A stretch of DNA of 64,000 nt from Nocardia sp. BSTN01 (GCF_015354405.1 NZ_JADKYP010000009.1:107232-171231), one strand, 5' to 3'. Counted from the stretch's first letter, positions 1 to 9,658 are shown. Made by a program: numbers and translations. Notes: generated by a model from the sequence alone, not told the origin.

Positions 1-1550
1 TCGGCCGTGAAGGCCCGCAGCTGGTCCTCGGTCACGCCGGCGGGATCGGCGACGACCACGACGGCCGCCACCTCCTGCCCCAGATCCGCGTGCGGCACAC
101 CGAGCACCGCCGATTCCAGCACCGCGGGATGCTCGTCGAGCACGTTCTCGATTTCGGTCGGGTACACGTTCTCCCCGCCGCGCAGGATGAGATCCGACCG
201 CCGTCCCGACAGGCGCAGCCGGCCCTCCTCGAGGACACCGAAATCGCCGGTGTGCAACCACCTTTCGGCATCGATAGCGGTCGCGGTGGCGGCCGGGTCG
301 TTCCAGTAGCCGAGCATCACGTACGGGCTGCGCACACAGATCTCGCCCTCCTCGCCGTCGGGCAGCGTCCTGTTGTCCGGATCGCGAATCTCGATGCTCA
401 CTCCGATGATCGGCATTCCGACGGTGTCGGGGTGGGCGGCCAGTACCGGCGGCGTGGCAACCGTTGCCGCGGTGCCGCTTTCGGTGAGACCGTAGCTCGT
501 GGTGAGCGCGACCTCGGCCATCGGGAGTTCCCGGCGCAGCCGTTGGTGGAAGGCCGGCGAGGACGGGGCGGCGTTGAGCGAGAACGCGACCAGACTCGAC
601 AGGTCGTAACGGGACAGGTCGTGTTCGAGCATGCGGCTGACCATCGTCGGCACCGCACCCCAGTTGGTCACCCGTTCCCGCTCCATCAGCGACAACACCC
701 GCTCCGGATCGAAGCTGCCGGTGTTGATCACCACCGTCGCGCCCGTGGCCAGCCGCGGAATGATCAGATTGTGCAGGCTCGCGATATGAAACAGCGGTGA
801 GGTCAACAGGAATCGGCGATCGCTGGGCCCGGGTCCGAGCTGTTGTCCGCGGAAGGCGGCGGCCATGGCATCGGTGAATCGGTGATAGTCGCAGACCGCC
901 AGCAGGTTCCGCTGGGTGTGCACCACACCCTTGGGCCGCCCGCTGGTGCCGCTGGTGTACAGGATGACCGCCGGGTCGTCCTCCGCGATCGGCACTTCCG
1001 GCGCCGGGCCGGGATGGTCGGCGATCAGCCGCGGCAGATCGGATTCCATGGTGAGCACCGGAATGTCGCTGCCCACCTCGGCCAGCAGTGCGGCGCGCTT
1101 GGCGTCGGCGACGACCACCGTCGGGCGGGTGTGCTCCAGACCGTAGGCGATCTCGCGCGGCGCCCACCACGCGTTGTAGCCCACCGGAATCGCGCCGAGC
1201 AGTTGCGCCGCCCAGAACGTCGTCACCCATTCGGGCGTGTTCGCGGCGAGGATGCCCACCCGGTCGCCCTTGCCGACACCGTATCGATCGGCGAGTGCGC
1301 GCGCGAGAGCCGTTGCCTCGGCGCCGTGTTCGGCGAACGTGATCCGGCGGTCGGGGGTCACCAGATAGTCGTGGTCACCCCAGGCCGTGCCCGCGTGGAA
1401 CAGCTCCGCCATACTGCGCCGCCGATCGCGCATCACCGGGATCGGCGCGCCCAGTACCTGTTCGACCACCATCTCGAACGGTCCGCCGGGACCGGTGAGG
1501 TCGGCGGTGATCCGGGCGGCGATGGCCTGCGGGTCGGCAGCTCGCGTCAT
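1..1550 (-). CDS. Acyl-CoA synthetase / AMP-dependent ligase (3' end cut by window)
   Basis: Adenylate-forming enzyme of the fatty-acyl-CoA ligase family, which activates a carboxylic acid with ATP and transfers it to CoA. The minus-strand reading frame stays open from the ATG at 1550 to the window edge, about 516 codons, so the C-terminus is missing. The family P-loop is visible as [12 protein letters not shown] (around 930-960), and the C-terminal hinge stretch with [16 protein letters not shown] is present. It starts 16 bp after the stop of the upstream alcohol dehydrogenase gene, so the two are probably one operon under the promoter at 2662-2690. The substrate cannot be told from sequence; an alcohol to aldehyde to acid to acyl-CoA route is an inference from the neighbour. 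Confidence 0.85.
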   Translation of the reverse strand, partial: MTRAADPQAIAARITADLTGPGGPFEMVVEQVLGAPIPVMRDRRRSMAELFHAGTAWGDHDYLVTPDRRITFAEHGAEATALARALADRYGVGKGDRVGILAANTPEWVTTFWAAQLLGAIPVGYNAWWAPREIAYGLEHTRPTVVVADAKRAALLAEVGSDIPVLTMESDLPRLIADHPGPAPEVPIAEDDPAVILYTSGTSGRPKGVVHTQRNLLAVCDYHRFTDAMAAAFRGQQLGPGPSDRRFLLTSPLFHIASLHNLIIPRLATGATVVINTGSFDPERVLSLMERERVTNWGAVPTMVSRMLEHDLSRYDLSSLVAFSLNAAPSSPAFHQRLRRELPMAEVALTTSYGLTESGTAATVATPPVLAAHPDTVGMPIIGVSIEIRDPDNRTLPDGEEGEICVRSPYVMLGYWNDPAATATAIDAERWLHTGDFGVLEEGRLRLSGRRSDLILRGGENVYPTEIENVLDEHPAVLESAVLGVPHADLGQEVAAVVVVADPAGVTEDQLRAFTA

Positions 1551-1566
1551 AACCTTCACTTTCTGC

Positions 1567-2607
1567 TTACGGGATGAGCACGGCACGACCGCGGATCAGG
1601 CCCCGGTCGAGTCGTTCGAATGCGGCCGGGCCCTCGGCGAGGTCGAAACGTTCCACCGATACGCCGATGGCGCCGCGCTGGGCGAGCGCGACCGAGGCGT
1701 ATAGGTCACTTCTCGTGCCGCCGTACGACTTTCGGACGGTGGCGCCCCACGGCAGGCCGGGTCCGCCGGCGGGTCCGGCGTCGATGCCCGGAATACCGCC
1801 GTCGAGTCCCACCATGCGATAGGCGCCGTTCGGCGCGACCGATTCGACGGCCAGTTTCGCGGTGGCGTCGTTGCCGACGAAGTCGAACACCGCCTCGGCG
1901 CCCCGGCCGTCGGTGAGGTCCAGAATGCGGGCGGCGGTCTTCTCGTCCGCCGGCAGGGTGAGGTCGGCGCCGCATGCCGTGGCGAGCTCCAGTTTCTCCG
2001 CGGAGATGTCGACCGCGACGATGCGGCAGGCCGTGGTGGCCTTCAGGATCTGCACCGCGACATGTCCGAGCCCGCCGATGCCGATCGCGACGGCGGTGGC
2101 GCCGGGCCGCAATTGGTCGGCGGCCCCGCGGATGGCGTGATACGGCGTGAGCGCCGCATCGGCCAGCGGCGCCGCCGTCGCGAAGTCCAGCTCGCCGATG
2201 GGCACGAACGAATTCGCCGGAATGCGAACGTATTCCGCCATCCCTCCGTCCGGCCCGAGTCCCGGGCACGGCGGCATCGCGGTGCGACCCGCCGCGAGGC
2301 AGACGTTCTCGTTACCGCTCACGCATTCTCGGCACACGCCACAGGACCAGCACAGATAGACCAGGCCCCGCTCCCCCGCGCGACGACCGTCGACCTCGGT
2401 GCCGACGGCCTCGATGGTGCCGGCGATCTCGTGGCCCATCGTCAGCGGATCGTCGCGCAGCGGGAACGGCAAGCCGAGCACGAACGAATCCGAATGGCAG
2501 ATTCCGGCCGCCCCGACCTTCAGCAGCAGCTCGGTGGGTCCGATCTCGGGGATCGGGACCTCGCGAAGCTCCAGCGTGCCGGGCCCGGTCAATTGCAATG
2601 CGCGCAT
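1567..2607 (-). CDS. Zinc-dependent alcohol dehydrogenase (MDR family)
   Basis: Medium-chain dehydrogenase of about 346 residues, probably oxidising an alcohol with NAD(P). Near the N-terminus it shows the catalytic-zinc motifs GICHSD and [13 protein letters not shown] structural zinc cluster follows, with four cysteines in the stretch [18 protein letters not shown]. The nucleotide-binding loop [11 protein letters not shown] sits mid-protein. The ATG at 2607 ([10 protein letters not shown]) is preferred over the longer frame because family members start just before this beta strand and because the promoter lies at 2662-2690. First gene of a leftward operon with an acyl-CoA ligase. It is divergent from a TetR gene whose probable operator overlaps this promoter, so TetR repression is likely (inference). 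Confidence 0.85.
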   Translation of the reverse strand: MRALQLTGPGTLELREVPIPEIGPTELLLKVGAAGICHSDSFVLGLPFPLRDDPLTMGHEIAGTIEAVGTEVDGRRAGERGLVYLCWSCGVCRECVSGNENVCLAAGRTAMPPCPGLGPDGGMAEYVRIPANSFVPIGELDFATAAPLADAALTPYHAIRGAADQLRPGATAVAIGIGGLGHVAVQILKATTACRIVAVDISAEKLELATACGADLTLPADEKTAARILDLTDGRGAEAVFDFVGNDATAKLAVESVAPNGAYRMVGLDGGIPGIDAGPAGGPGLPWGATVRKSYGGTRSDLYASVALAQRGAIGVSVERFDLAEGPAAFERLDRGLIRGRAVLIP

Positions 2608-2661
2608 CTTCTGTTTCCTCACCGCGGCGTTCGGCGCAGCGCCGGACGTGACGTGGCACAC

Positions 2662-2690
2662 ACCGTAGCACTCACTGGACACGGCGTCCA
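2662..2690 (-). promoter_or_regulatory. Promoter of the alcohol dehydrogenase operon
   Basis: On the minus strand there is TGGACG (-35, 2690-2685), a 17-bp spacer, and TACGGT (-10, 2667-2662) preceded by TGC. This puts transcription start near 2655, about 48 nt before the ATG. The -35 and spacer lie inside the inverted repeat at 2669-2697, as expected for a repressed promoter. Confidence 0.55.
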
Positions 2691-2697
2691 GTGAGTG
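2669..2697. promoter_or_regulatory. Perfect inverted repeat, probable TetR operator
   Basis: CACTCACTGGAC, then ACGGC, then GTCCAGTGAGTG: two perfect 12-bp arms around a 5-bp spacer, centred between the divergent alcohol dehydrogenase and TetR genes. Its size and position are typical of a TetR-family operator that would control both directions. Confidence 0.75.
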
Positions 2698-2720
2698 TGC
2701 GGGCGTCTATCATCAACGTC

Positions 2721-3341
2721 ATGCCTTCGGAATCGACCGCCCGGCGCGGGTCGCTGCGCGATGAGCAGAAGCGCGCGACGCGGATGCGCATCGTCGAGGA
2801 GGCGCGGCAGTTGTTCGCGCGTGAGGGCTATCTGGGAGTGCGCGTCGACGACATCGCGGCCGCGGTCGGCTGCAGCCGGGCCACCTTCTACCTGCACTTC
2901 ACCGGTAAGACCGAGGTGCTGCGGGCGATCGCCGAACAGGGCACACTCGCCAGCGTCCAGTTCTTCTACCGGGATCTGGACCGGGTCCTGGCCACCGGTT
3001 CCCGCGCGGAGTTCACCACGTGGATGCGCCGGGCCATCGAGTGGTTCTTCGACAACAAGGATCTGCTTCCCGCCTGGGACGAGGCGACCGCCCTGGAACC
3101 GGAATTCCGCGACCTCGCGCGGGAGGGCATCATGCAGCTCGCCGACGGGATGCCGGACTATCTGGCGCGCTGGCCCGAGGGCCGCCGCGACGAAGCGCGC
3201 CTGCGCATCGAACTACTCGTAGCGCAGCTGGAACGCTTCTTCACCCGATGGGCGATGCAGGGCACCATCGAGGTCACCGCGGCCGCCGCCGCCGAAGTCC
3301 TCACCGATATCTGGTTCCCCGCCCTGCAAGCGCCCGAATAA
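2721..3341 (+). CDS. TetR-family transcriptional regulator
   Basis: DNA-binding regulator of 206 residues. The N-terminal helix-turn-helix is plain (VDDIAAAVGCSRATFYLHFTGK, about residues 35-57), followed by a helical ligand-binding domain of no recognised specificity. The ATG at 2721 (MPSESTARRG) is chosen over an upstream GTG at 2691, because that GTG lies inside the operator. A TATCAT -10-like hexamer at 2708-2713 would put the transcript start almost on this ATG, so the mRNA may be leaderless. It is divergent from the alcohol dehydrogenase/acyl-CoA ligase operon and most likely represses it and itself (inference from layout). Confidence 0.85.
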   Translation: MPSESTARRGSLRDEQKRATRMRIVEEARQLFAREGYLGVRVDDIAAAVGCSRATFYLHFTGKTEVLRAIAEQGTLASVQFFYRDLDRVLATGSRAEFTTWMRRAIEWFFDNKDLLPAWDEATALEPEFRDLAREGIMQLADGMPDYLARWPEGRRDEARLRIELLVAQLERFFTRWAMQGTIEVTAAAAAEVLTDIWFPALQAPE

Positions 3342-3364
3342 CACAGCGGGACAACGTGTTCCGG

Positions 3365-3700
3365 TCATTTCGGCGGGAGCGTACGGGCGTATCCGAGCCC
3401 GCGATCCAGCCAGGTGTGCAGGACCTCGTCGTCGCCGAGGTATTCCGGCGCCACCCGCAACCAGTTCCGCATCTCCCGGCCGCCCATCACCATCGGCGCG
3501 ACCGCGGAGCCGTCGATGAGCTCCTCGGCCTGCGCCGGATCGACCCGGACCAGCAGGCCGCCCTGGCCGCTGGCCGCCACCGCCATATTGCCGCCGACCA
3601 AGAAGGCCAGCCCGCCGAACATGCGCTTTTCGACCGTCTCGGTCACCGCCGGCCCGAGCAGGTCCCGGATCCGGTCCGCCAACTCTTCGTCATAGGCCAT
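3365..3700 (-). CDS. TfoX N-terminal-domain family protein
   Basis: Small cytoplasmic protein of 111 residues. It matches the TfoX/Sxy N-terminal fold: MAYDEELADRIRDLL at the start, the conserved KRMFGGLAFLVGGNMA around residues 25-40, then an L-V-R-V-D strand and a tryptophan-containing C-terminal helix. Single-domain members of this family are common in actinobacteria and have no agreed function; natural competence should not be assumed from the name. It is convergent with the preceding TetR gene, ending 24 bp from its stop. Confidence 0.75.
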   Translation of the reverse strand: MAYDEELADRIRDLLGPAVTETVEKRMFGGLAFLVGGNMAVAASGQGGLLVRVDPAQAEELIDGSAVAPMVMGGREMRNWLRVAPEYLGDDEVLHTWLDRGLGYARTLPPK

Positions 3701-3837
3701 ACGGCATTCTCACACCGGGCACCGACAGATCCGGACCGATCCCGCGGTGGCCGGTTCGAAGAATTCACCGAGAATTCGCGCCCTTGGGAACCCGCAGCGG
3801 TTGCTCCGGTGCGGTGGTTGGACCAGCATCCAACCTC

Positions 3838-5538
3838 ATGCGGAATCGCTTGAATCCTGCCGGTGACGTCCCCGATACCGGAATCCCCGAGCAGCTGGCC
3901 GCCACCATGACGATGGCCGAACAGCACGAATGGCACCGGGGATATCTGCGGCGGCATGCGGTGTCGCGGCGGAACTTCCTGCGCGGTTCGGCCGCGGCCG
4001 CCGCGGTGGCCGCCGTCGGCACCTCACCGTTCGCGGGGCGGGCCTATGCCGATCAGGCGCAGCTCGCGGTGGGCGGCCGCCACGTCGGCTTCGGCCCGGA
4101 CGCCGCCAGCCAGCTGCGCTTCGCCGCGCAGCTGTCGCGTAATCCCGGTGGCGCCAAGGTCTTTCTCGATCACGGACCGACCCCGGCGCTCGGCGCGAGT
4201 GTCGAGGCGGAGGTGCGCGATCTGGTGACCCAGATCCCCACCAGCGACAGCGGCGTACTCGCCGCCGAACAGTTCTATGTGCACGCGCCGGTCGACGGCC
4301 TGCCCGGACGGCTGCCGCATTTCTACCGCTGGCGCACCTCCGACGGATTCGTCGGCGACATCCGCGCCGCGTCGACCGCGATGCCGAGCGTGCGCAATGC
4401 GGTGCTGCCCTTCCGGTTCACCATGATGGGCGATCAGGGCACCGACGACACACCCGCCCAGCCGGCGGGCATCGCCCCCGGCGACTACGACGACAAGTAC
4501 TACAAACCCGACAACGACCCGGCCGTCCCGCACGCGGACAACGTGATGCGCCAGATCGTGGCCTGCAAGCCGGATTTCCATGTGCTGGCGGGCGATATCG
4601 CCTACGCCGACCCCTCGGGTGCGGGGAAGAAGCCGCGCTACGTCGCCGCCGGCGACAAACTGCCCGACGGATTCGACAAGTTCAATCCGTATGTGTGGGA
4701 CGTGTACTTCGGCGCCATCGAAGCCAGCGCGTCGACCACGCCGTGGATGTTCGCCACCGGCAACCATGACATGGAGGCCGCCTACGACACCCACGGGTAC
4801 GGCGGACACCTCGCCCGCCTGGACCTTCCGGCCAACGGGCCCGCGGGCTGCCCGTCTGCGTACTCGTTCACCTACGGCAATGTGGCGGTGCTGTCACTGG
4901 ACGCCAACGACGTCTCCTACGAGATCAAGGCCAACACCGGCTATTCGGGCGGCGCCCAGACCAGTTGGGTGGAGCGGACTCTCGCGGAGTACCGCGCGAA
5001 TCCGGATATCGACTTCATCGTCTGCTTCTTTCACCACTGCGCGTACTCGACCACCGATTCCCATGCCAGCGACGGCGGTCTGCGTGATGCGTGGTGCGCG
5101 CTGTTCGACCGCTATCAGGTCGATCTGGTGCTGCAGGGGCACAACCACATCTTCGAGCGCACCGACCCGATCCGCGGCGGACGCCCGACCAAGGCGGCGG
5201 GCGACAATTCGATCGTCTACCCGGATGCGGACGGCACCGTCTACTACACGGTGGGCGGCGGCGGCCGTCCCCGCTACGGCTTCCAGCCCGGCTCCCCGGA
5301 GTCCTACCGCGGGCACGAGGTGCCCGACACCGCGGTGCCCAACAGCTATGTGTGGACACCGGCCGGCACCAAACAGGACGAGGCCGCACCTTGGTCGCGG
5401 GTTCGGTTCCGCAACTACTCCTTCATCCGGGTCGATGTGCGACCCGGATTCTTCGCCAGCGAGATGGATGTGGTGGCCGTGGACGAGTACGGCCGCGAAT
5501 TCGACAAGGTGACCTATCGCCGGCAGGTGGGCCGCTGA
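3838..5538 (+). CDS. Tat-exported purple-acid-phosphatase-like metallophosphoesterase
   Basis: Secreted metal-dependent phosphoesterase of about 566 residues. A twin-arginine signal SRRNFLRG followed by an alanine-rich segment lies near residues 43-65. All five metal-binding blocks of the purple acid phosphatase type are visible in order: GDQG (~198), GDIAYAD with the tyrosine that ligates ferric iron in this family (~252), GNHDME (~308), FFHH (~397) and GHNHIFE (~434). The region before them resembles the family's N-terminal beta domain. The start is uncertain: ATG 3838 has no clear ribosome binding site, and ATG 3907 would place the twin arginines near residue 21, more usual for a Tat signal. 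Probable role is phosphate or phosphoester scavenging outside the membrane. Confidence 0.85.
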   Translation: MRNRLNPAGDVPDTGIPEQLAATMTMAEQHEWHRGYLRRHAVSRRNFLRGSAAAAAVAAVGTSPFAGRAYADQAQLAVGGRHVGFGPDAASQLRFAAQLSRNPGGAKVFLDHGPTPALGASVEAEVRDLVTQIPTSDSGVLAAEQFYVHAPVDGLPGRLPHFYRWRTSDGFVGDIRAASTAMPSVRNAVLPFRFTMMGDQGTDDTPAQPAGIAPGDYDDKYYKPDNDPAVPHADNVMRQIVACKPDFHVLAGDIAYADPSGAGKKPRYVAAGDKLPDGFDKFNPYVWDVYFGAIEASASTTPWMFATGNHDMEAAYDTHGYGGHLARLDLPANGPAGCPSAYSFTYGNVAVLSLDANDVSYEIKANTGYSGGAQTSWVERTLAEYRANPDIDFIVCFFHHCAYSTTDSHASDGGLRDAWCALFDRYQVDLVLQGHNHIFERTDPIRGGRPTKAAGDNSIVYPDADGTVYYTVGGGGRPRYGFQPGSPESYRGHEVPDTAVPNSYVWTPAGTKQDEAAPWSRVRFRNYSFIRVDVRPGFFASEMDVVAVDEYGREFDKVTYRRQVGR

Positions 5539-5636
5539 CCCGCGGTACGGGCCGGGTCAACCCGTCGGCCCACTGAGTCGTCCCGCCGAGCCGCTGAGCG
5601 GGCCGCCGGCCCACCACACCGCGACCGGCGGCCACC

Positions 5637-6533
5637 ATGGCGGTCATGCGTTTCCATTTCGCCGAGGCGGGCGGTGACCCCGTGCATTGGGTGGACCTCG
5701 CGCGGGCCGCGGAGCGGGCCGGTTTCACCGGCATCTGCCTGGCGGACAGCCTGGCCTATCCGCGCGACGGTGACCCGCGCTACCCCTACACCGCTGACGG
5801 GCAACGAGAGTTCCTGCGCGGCAAGCCCTTTGCCGAGCCGATGATCGCCGCCACCGCGATCACCACGGCCACGACCACACTGCGGGTCACACCGTTCGTG
5901 CTGAAATTGCCGGTGCGCCCGCCCGTCCTGGTGGCCAAACAGGCCGCGACGCTGGCGGTGCTGAGCGGCAACCGGCTCTCCCTGGGCGTCGGAATCAGCC
6001 CGTGGCCACAGGATTTCACCATGATGGGCGTCCCGTTCGAGCGGCGCGGCGCACGGCTGGACGAAGGTATCGACATCGTGCGCGGCCTGTGCGGGGGCGG
6101 TGAATTCGCCCATCGCGGACAGATCTACGACCTGCCCGCCGTGGAGATCACTCCGGTCCCCACCACACCGATTCCGATCCTCGTCGGCGGGCACAGCGAG
6201 CCCGCGCTGCGGCGTGCGGTCCGGCGCGGCGACGGGTGGATGCACGCGGGCGGCGACCTCGGCGAACTGTCCGCACTCCTGGGTCGGCTGGCCGAATTAC
6301 GTTCGGAATACGCCGCTTCCGGGTCGGCGCGAACCTCCGAATTCCAGATCCACGTGGTGGCGCGCGACCCCTTCGACACCGCGGGCATCGCGGATCTGGC
6401 CGCCTCGGGTGTCACCGATGTGATCGTCGGGTTCCGCAGCGTCTACGACGCCACGCCGGATACCCGCGACCTCGCCGAGAAGATCGAGGCGATCACCCGC
6501 TACGGCGACACCGTCATCGCCGCGCACCGATAG
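5637..6533 (+). CDS. LLM-class (luciferase-like) F420-dependent oxidoreductase
   Basis: Flavin/F420-type TIM-barrel oxidoreductase of 298 residues. Family features are the N-terminal barrel strand with WVDLARAAERAGFTG, the central stretch VAKQAATLAVLSGNRLSLGVG, a WPQDF segment and the late motif ILVGGHSEPALRRAVRRGDGW. In mycolate actinobacteria most such proteins use coenzyme F420, but the cofactor cannot be proven here. An in-frame ATG at 5646 (MRFHFAEAGG) is an equally good start. The following NTF2-like gene begins 4 bp after the stop, so the two are cotranscribed and probably act on the same small molecule, which is unknown. Confidence 0.8.
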   Translation: MAVMRFHFAEAGGDPVHWVDLARAAERAGFTGICLADSLAYPRDGDPRYPYTADGQREFLRGKPFAEPMIAATAITTATTTLRVTPFVLKLPVRPPVLVAKQAATLAVLSGNRLSLGVGISPWPQDFTMMGVPFERRGARLDEGIDIVRGLCGGGEFAHRGQIYDLPAVEITPVPTTPIPILVGGHSEPALRRAVRRGDGWMHAGGDLGELSALLGRLAELRSEYAASGSARTSEFQIHVVARDPFDTAGIADLAASGVTDVIVGFRSVYDATPDTRDLAEKIEAITRYGDTVIAAHR

Positions 6534-6537
6534 GAGA

Positions 6538-6957
6538 ATGATGGCCGACCATCCGGCTCGCGCGGCGGGACTGGCATCCCAGCACGCCGTCCGCACCAAG
6601 GACCGCGCCACCTGGCTGAATCTGTTCGCCCCGGACGCGGTGGTGGAGGATCCCGTCGGCCGATCGCCGTACGACCCCGCCGGCAACGGCCACCGCGGCC
6701 GGGACGCGATCGCCGCGTTCTGGGACACCGCCATCGCCGACAGCGATATCGCCTTCCGGATGCGCGACTCCTACGCCTGCGGCGCCGAGGTCGCCTTCGT
6801 CGGCACCATCACCAGCGTCCGCAGGGAGATCACCGTCGAGGTCGACGGGGTGTTCACCTATCGGGTGGACGCCGACGGCCGCATCGCCGCCCTGCGCGCG
6901 TATTGGGAACTCGACCGGGCCCGCCGCACGACGTCCGAGCCGGGTACGGCCGGCTGA
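6538..6957 (+). CDS. NTF2-like / SnoaL-type small protein
   Basis: Cone-shaped NTF2-fold protein of 139 residues, judged from ASQHAVRTKDRATWLNLFAPDAVVEDPVG at the start, the RGRDAIAAFWD segment and the terminal strand FTYRVDADGRIAALRAYWE. Members bind small hydrophobic ligands or act as isomerases, dehydratases and cyclases. The start has a good ribosome binding site (AGGAG near 6532) and a tandem ATGATG, so initiation may be at 6538 or 6541. It is coupled to the upstream luciferase-like oxidoreductase gene. The substrate is unknown. Confidence 0.7.
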   Translation: MMADHPARAAGLASQHAVRTKDRATWLNLFAPDAVVEDPVGRSPYDPAGNGHRGRDAIAAFWDTAIADSDIAFRMRDSYACGAEVAFVGTITSVRREITVEVDGVFTYRVDADGRIAALRAYWELDRARRTTSEPGTAG

Positions 6958-6969
6958 TCGGAATCCGGC

Positions 6970-7953
6970 CTACACTCCCAGCGCCGGGGCGAAGACCGAC
7001 CACGAGTCGTGCAGATCGTCCTGCCAGTACACCCACGCGTGAGTGCCGTTGCGGTGCACGACAGTCGCCGGAATGCCCAGGGCGGCAAGGCGACCGGTGA
7101 GCTGTCCGGTGCAGGAGTCGACGACGCTCTCCATCACGCCGCCGATCGCGACCCGGTTGGCCAGCGCGCCCGCGTTGCCGCCGATCGAGGGATCGGCGAG
7201 GGTGTCGTGCGCGCCGGGCACCCCGTTACCCGAGGAGATGTAGAGGGCGGTTCCGCGCAGCCGATCGGCGTTCACCACCGGATCGTGAGCGGCCCAGTCC
7301 GGATCACCCGGTCCTCCCCACATATTCCCGGCATTCGCCCCGAAGACGCCGAGCTGCGAATACACGTACGCCTGCGGAATCGGGCCGTTGGTCAGCGGAC
7401 AACCGCTGTAGGCGCCGACCGCCTGGTACAGGCCCGGCGCCCCGATCGCCAGATCCAGTGACGAGGTCGCCGACATCGAGGTGCCCGCGACGGCATTGCG
7501 GCCCGTCATCTGGAACCGCGAGTTGAGCAGCGGCGGCAACTCCTGGGTCAAAAACGTCGTCCACTCGTTGCGGCCCAGCACCGGATCGTCGGACTTCCAG
7601 TCGGTGTAGTAACTGGCCCGCCCGCCCATCGGGACGATCACGTTCACCGGTTTGTCGGCGAAGAATTGCGCGACGTCGGTGCGGGTGGTCCACGGCCCGC
7701 CGTCCTCACCGCCGTCGACGGCGTTGAGCAGATACAGGGCCGGCGCCGCGAAATCCGGATGCGACATCCATACGGTGATCTGCTTGTTCATCGCCGCGGA
7801 ATAGACCACCACCGAATATTGGCGACCGCCCAGCGGATGGACGTCGACGATGGCGGGCCCGCCGGGATCTGCCGAGGCTACCGCGGGCACAATCGCGGCA
7901 ATCGAGGCGAAGGCGGCGAACAGGACAGCAAAACAGCGCGGAAGCCGGTGCAT
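6970..7953 (-). CDS. Secreted esterase of the antigen 85 / mycolyltransferase superfamily
   Basis: Exported alpha/beta hydrolase of 327 residues. The Sec signal peptide is clear (MHRLPRCFAVLFAAFASIAA, cleavage probably after ASA near residue 28). The nucleophile elbow GTSMSATS lies near residue 159, and the C-terminal histidine block GTHAWVYWQDDLHDSW matches the antigen 85 block that places the catalytic His beside a tryptophan. Antigen 85 proteins move mycolic acids onto trehalose and arabinogalactan. A cell-wall mycolyltransferase role is likely but not proven, since many family members are plain esterases. A second, related protein lies at 44295-45338. The ATG at 7953 is chosen because the signal peptide begins there. 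Confidence 0.8.
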   Translation of the reverse strand: MHRLPRCFAVLFAAFASIAAIVPAVASADPGGPAIVDVHPLGGRQYSVVVYSAAMNKQITVWMSHPDFAAPALYLLNAVDGGEDGGPWTTRTDVAQFFADKPVNVIVPMGGRASYYTDWKSDDPVLGRNEWTTFLTQELPPLLNSRFQMTGRNAVAGTSMSATSSLDLAIGAPGLYQAVGAYSGCPLTNGPIPQAYVYSQLGVFGANAGNMWGGPGDPDWAAHDPVVNADRLRGTALYISSGNGVPGAHDTLADPSIGGNAGALANRVAIGGVMESVVDSCTGQLTGRLAALGIPATVVHRNGTHAWVYWQDDLHDSWSVFAPALGV

Positions 7954-8157
7954 ACGCGGAGTATTCCACCCTGTCGCGGTCCCCGCAGTACTCTCGGGAG
8001 GCGTGTCCACCGGGAAGCCGGGCCCGCAGGCGGCGGCTGCGGCGAGCCCGGCACCGGCGGCCCGCATCCTCCGGGCTATCCGTCTGCGCAGCTGCCACGG
8101 CCCTGCCACCACGACGTCACCACCGGAACGTCCGGTGGTGACGTCCACGGACGTGGC

Positions 8158-8604
8158 TCAGTGCGCGGCGATGGCGGCGCGGATCGCGGCGATATCGATC
8201 TTCGACATGGTCTGCAGCGCGGCGCCGGCCGCGGCCGCGTGCTCGCCGCCCATCAACGCCGGCAGCTCGGCCGGCACGACCTGCCAGGACAGGCCGTAGC
8301 GATCGGTCAGCCAGCCGCACGGCCCCGGCTTGCCACCCGCGGTCAGCGCCGCCCACAGCCGGTCCACCTCGTCCTGCCCATCGACCACCAGCTGAACGGA
8401 GGCGGCATCGGTGAACGGATGGCCGGGTCCGCCGTTCATCAACGTGAGCGCGTGTCCGGCCAGATCGACCTGCACGACGAAGGCCGAGCCGTCGGGATTA
8501 CGAGTGATGCCCGTGATGCGGGCGCCGGGTATGTGCTCGGTGTAGAACCGGGCGGCGTCCTCGGCGGCACTGTCGAACCAGAGGAAGGTGCTGATGTCGG
8601 TCAT
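8158..8604 (-). CDS. VOC-family protein (PhnB-like)
   Basis: Glyoxalase/bleomycin-resistance-fold protein of 148 residues, PhnB-like subgroup. It starts MTDISTFLWFDSAAEDAARFY and contains the usual TLMNGGP and FTDAASVQLVVDGQDEVDRLW stretches, followed by GWLTDRYGLSWQVVP. These proteins are small cytoplasmic dimers; some are enzymes and many are uncharacterised. The ATG at 8604 follows a reasonable ribosome binding site (AGGAG, complement of 8610-8616). It is separated from the esterase gene by its own spacing and has no obvious partner. Confidence 0.75.
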   Translation of the reverse strand: MTDISTFLWFDSAAEDAARFYTEHIPGARITGITRNPDGSAFVVQVDLAGHALTLMNGGPGHPFTDAASVQLVVDGQDEVDRLWAALTAGGKPGPCGWLTDRYGLSWQVVPAELPALMGGEHAAAAGAALQTMSKIDIAAIRAAIAAH

Positions 8605-8709
8605 GATCGCTCCTGGGGTGTGTTTCCGACTCGCTGTCACCCCTTGGTCGAGGCCGATCTCGCATATTCGACACAGTTCGCGAATTTTCTCGGGATTTTT
8701 TCGCCGGAC

Positions 8710-9540
8710 CTATTCGGCGGCGAGACGATCCAGTGCCGCCCGGCTCGCGTCGTCGGCGGCGCGGTAGATGATCAGCCGCTGATCGGGGTCCTGCAGCGGC
8801 ATCAGCGCTTCGTAGGCGACGGTGACCGCACCCACCCGCGGATGATGCATCGTCTTGTGCCCGCGGCCTTGCACGCGCACATCTCTGCGCTCCCACAGTT
8901 CGGCGAATTCGGCACTGCCCGTGCGGAATTCGTCGATCAGTTCGGTCAGGACCCGGTCGTCGGGATGGGCGGCCCAGGCGGCGCGCAGGCCGGCGATCCC
9001 CTCCCGCACGGTCCGTTCGCGGTCGGCGTAGAAGTTGCCCATCCCCGGATAGAGCAGGCACAGCCACATGGAGTTGCGATGCCTGGGCGGCAGCGTGTCG
9101 AAATCCAGCAGCAGGCGCGACATCTCGCGATTCCAGGCCAGGATGTCGTAGCGGTGGTTGAGCACCATCGCCGGTATCGGCGCCAGATCCGCGACCAGCC
9201 GGGCCAGCTCCGGTGAGGCCGTGGTCGCCGGTTTGCCGTCGTCCGGGGGCCGCTGCCGGGCCAGATCGAACAGATAGATGCGTTCATCCGGCGCGAGGCG
9301 CAGGGCCCGTGCGAGCGCGTCGAGCACCTCCGGCGAGGGCCGCAATCCACGCCCCTGTTCGAGTCGCACGATGTAGTCGGTGCTCACGCCGGCCAGCTCG
9401 GCGACCTCCTCACGGCGCAGTCCGGGGGTGCGGCGGGACCGGCGGCGCAGCGGCAAACCGAAATCACCCGGATCCAGTCGTTCGCGCCGGGTGCGCAGAA
9501 AGGCCCCCAGTTCCTGTGTCACTTCCACGGTGGCGGTCAT
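8710..9540 (-). CDS. XRE-family regulator with MmyB-like ligand domain
   Basis: Transcription factor of 276 residues. The N-terminal helix-turn-helix covers about residues 40-65 (LRREEVAELAGVSTDYIVRL). The long C-terminal part contains the MmyB/PAS-like features typical of this actinobacterial group: IPAMVLNHRYDILAWN, LLYPGMGNFYADRE and the late IIYRAA strand. MmyB-type domains bind fatty-acid-like ligands in the characterised cases. The gene is divergent from the aldo/keto reductase at 9659, with 118 bp between the starts. This is the usual regulator-target arrangement for the family, so control of that reductase is the first guess. Confidence 0.85.
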   Translation of the reverse strand: MTATVEVTQELGAFLRTRRERLDPGDFGLPLRRRSRRTPGLRREEVAELAGVSTDYIVRLEQGRGLRPSPEVLDALARALRLAPDERIYLFDLARQRPPDDGKPATTASPELARLVADLAPIPAMVLNHRYDILAWNREMSRLLLDFDTLPPRHRNSMWLCLLYPGMGNFYADRERTVREGIAGLRAAWAAHPDDRVLTELIDEFRTGSAEFAELWERRDVRVQGRGHKTMHHPRVGAVTVAYEALMPLQDPDQRLIIYRAADDASRAALDRLAAE

Positions 9541-9658
9541 CGCTGTCGATCCTACGACGAGGCTGGTACCGGCGATCCCAGGAAAAACCTTCCCTTACCG
9601 CGTGCGTCCCGGCCGCGCAGACTTGCCGTCGAGAATCGAATCCACACAGGAGGAAGAT

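Noticed and set aside
3365-3700. TfoX-like gene as evidence for natural competence
   Set aside because: Single N-terminal TfoX domain proteins are widespread in actinobacteria without competence genes nearby; the name alone is not evidence.
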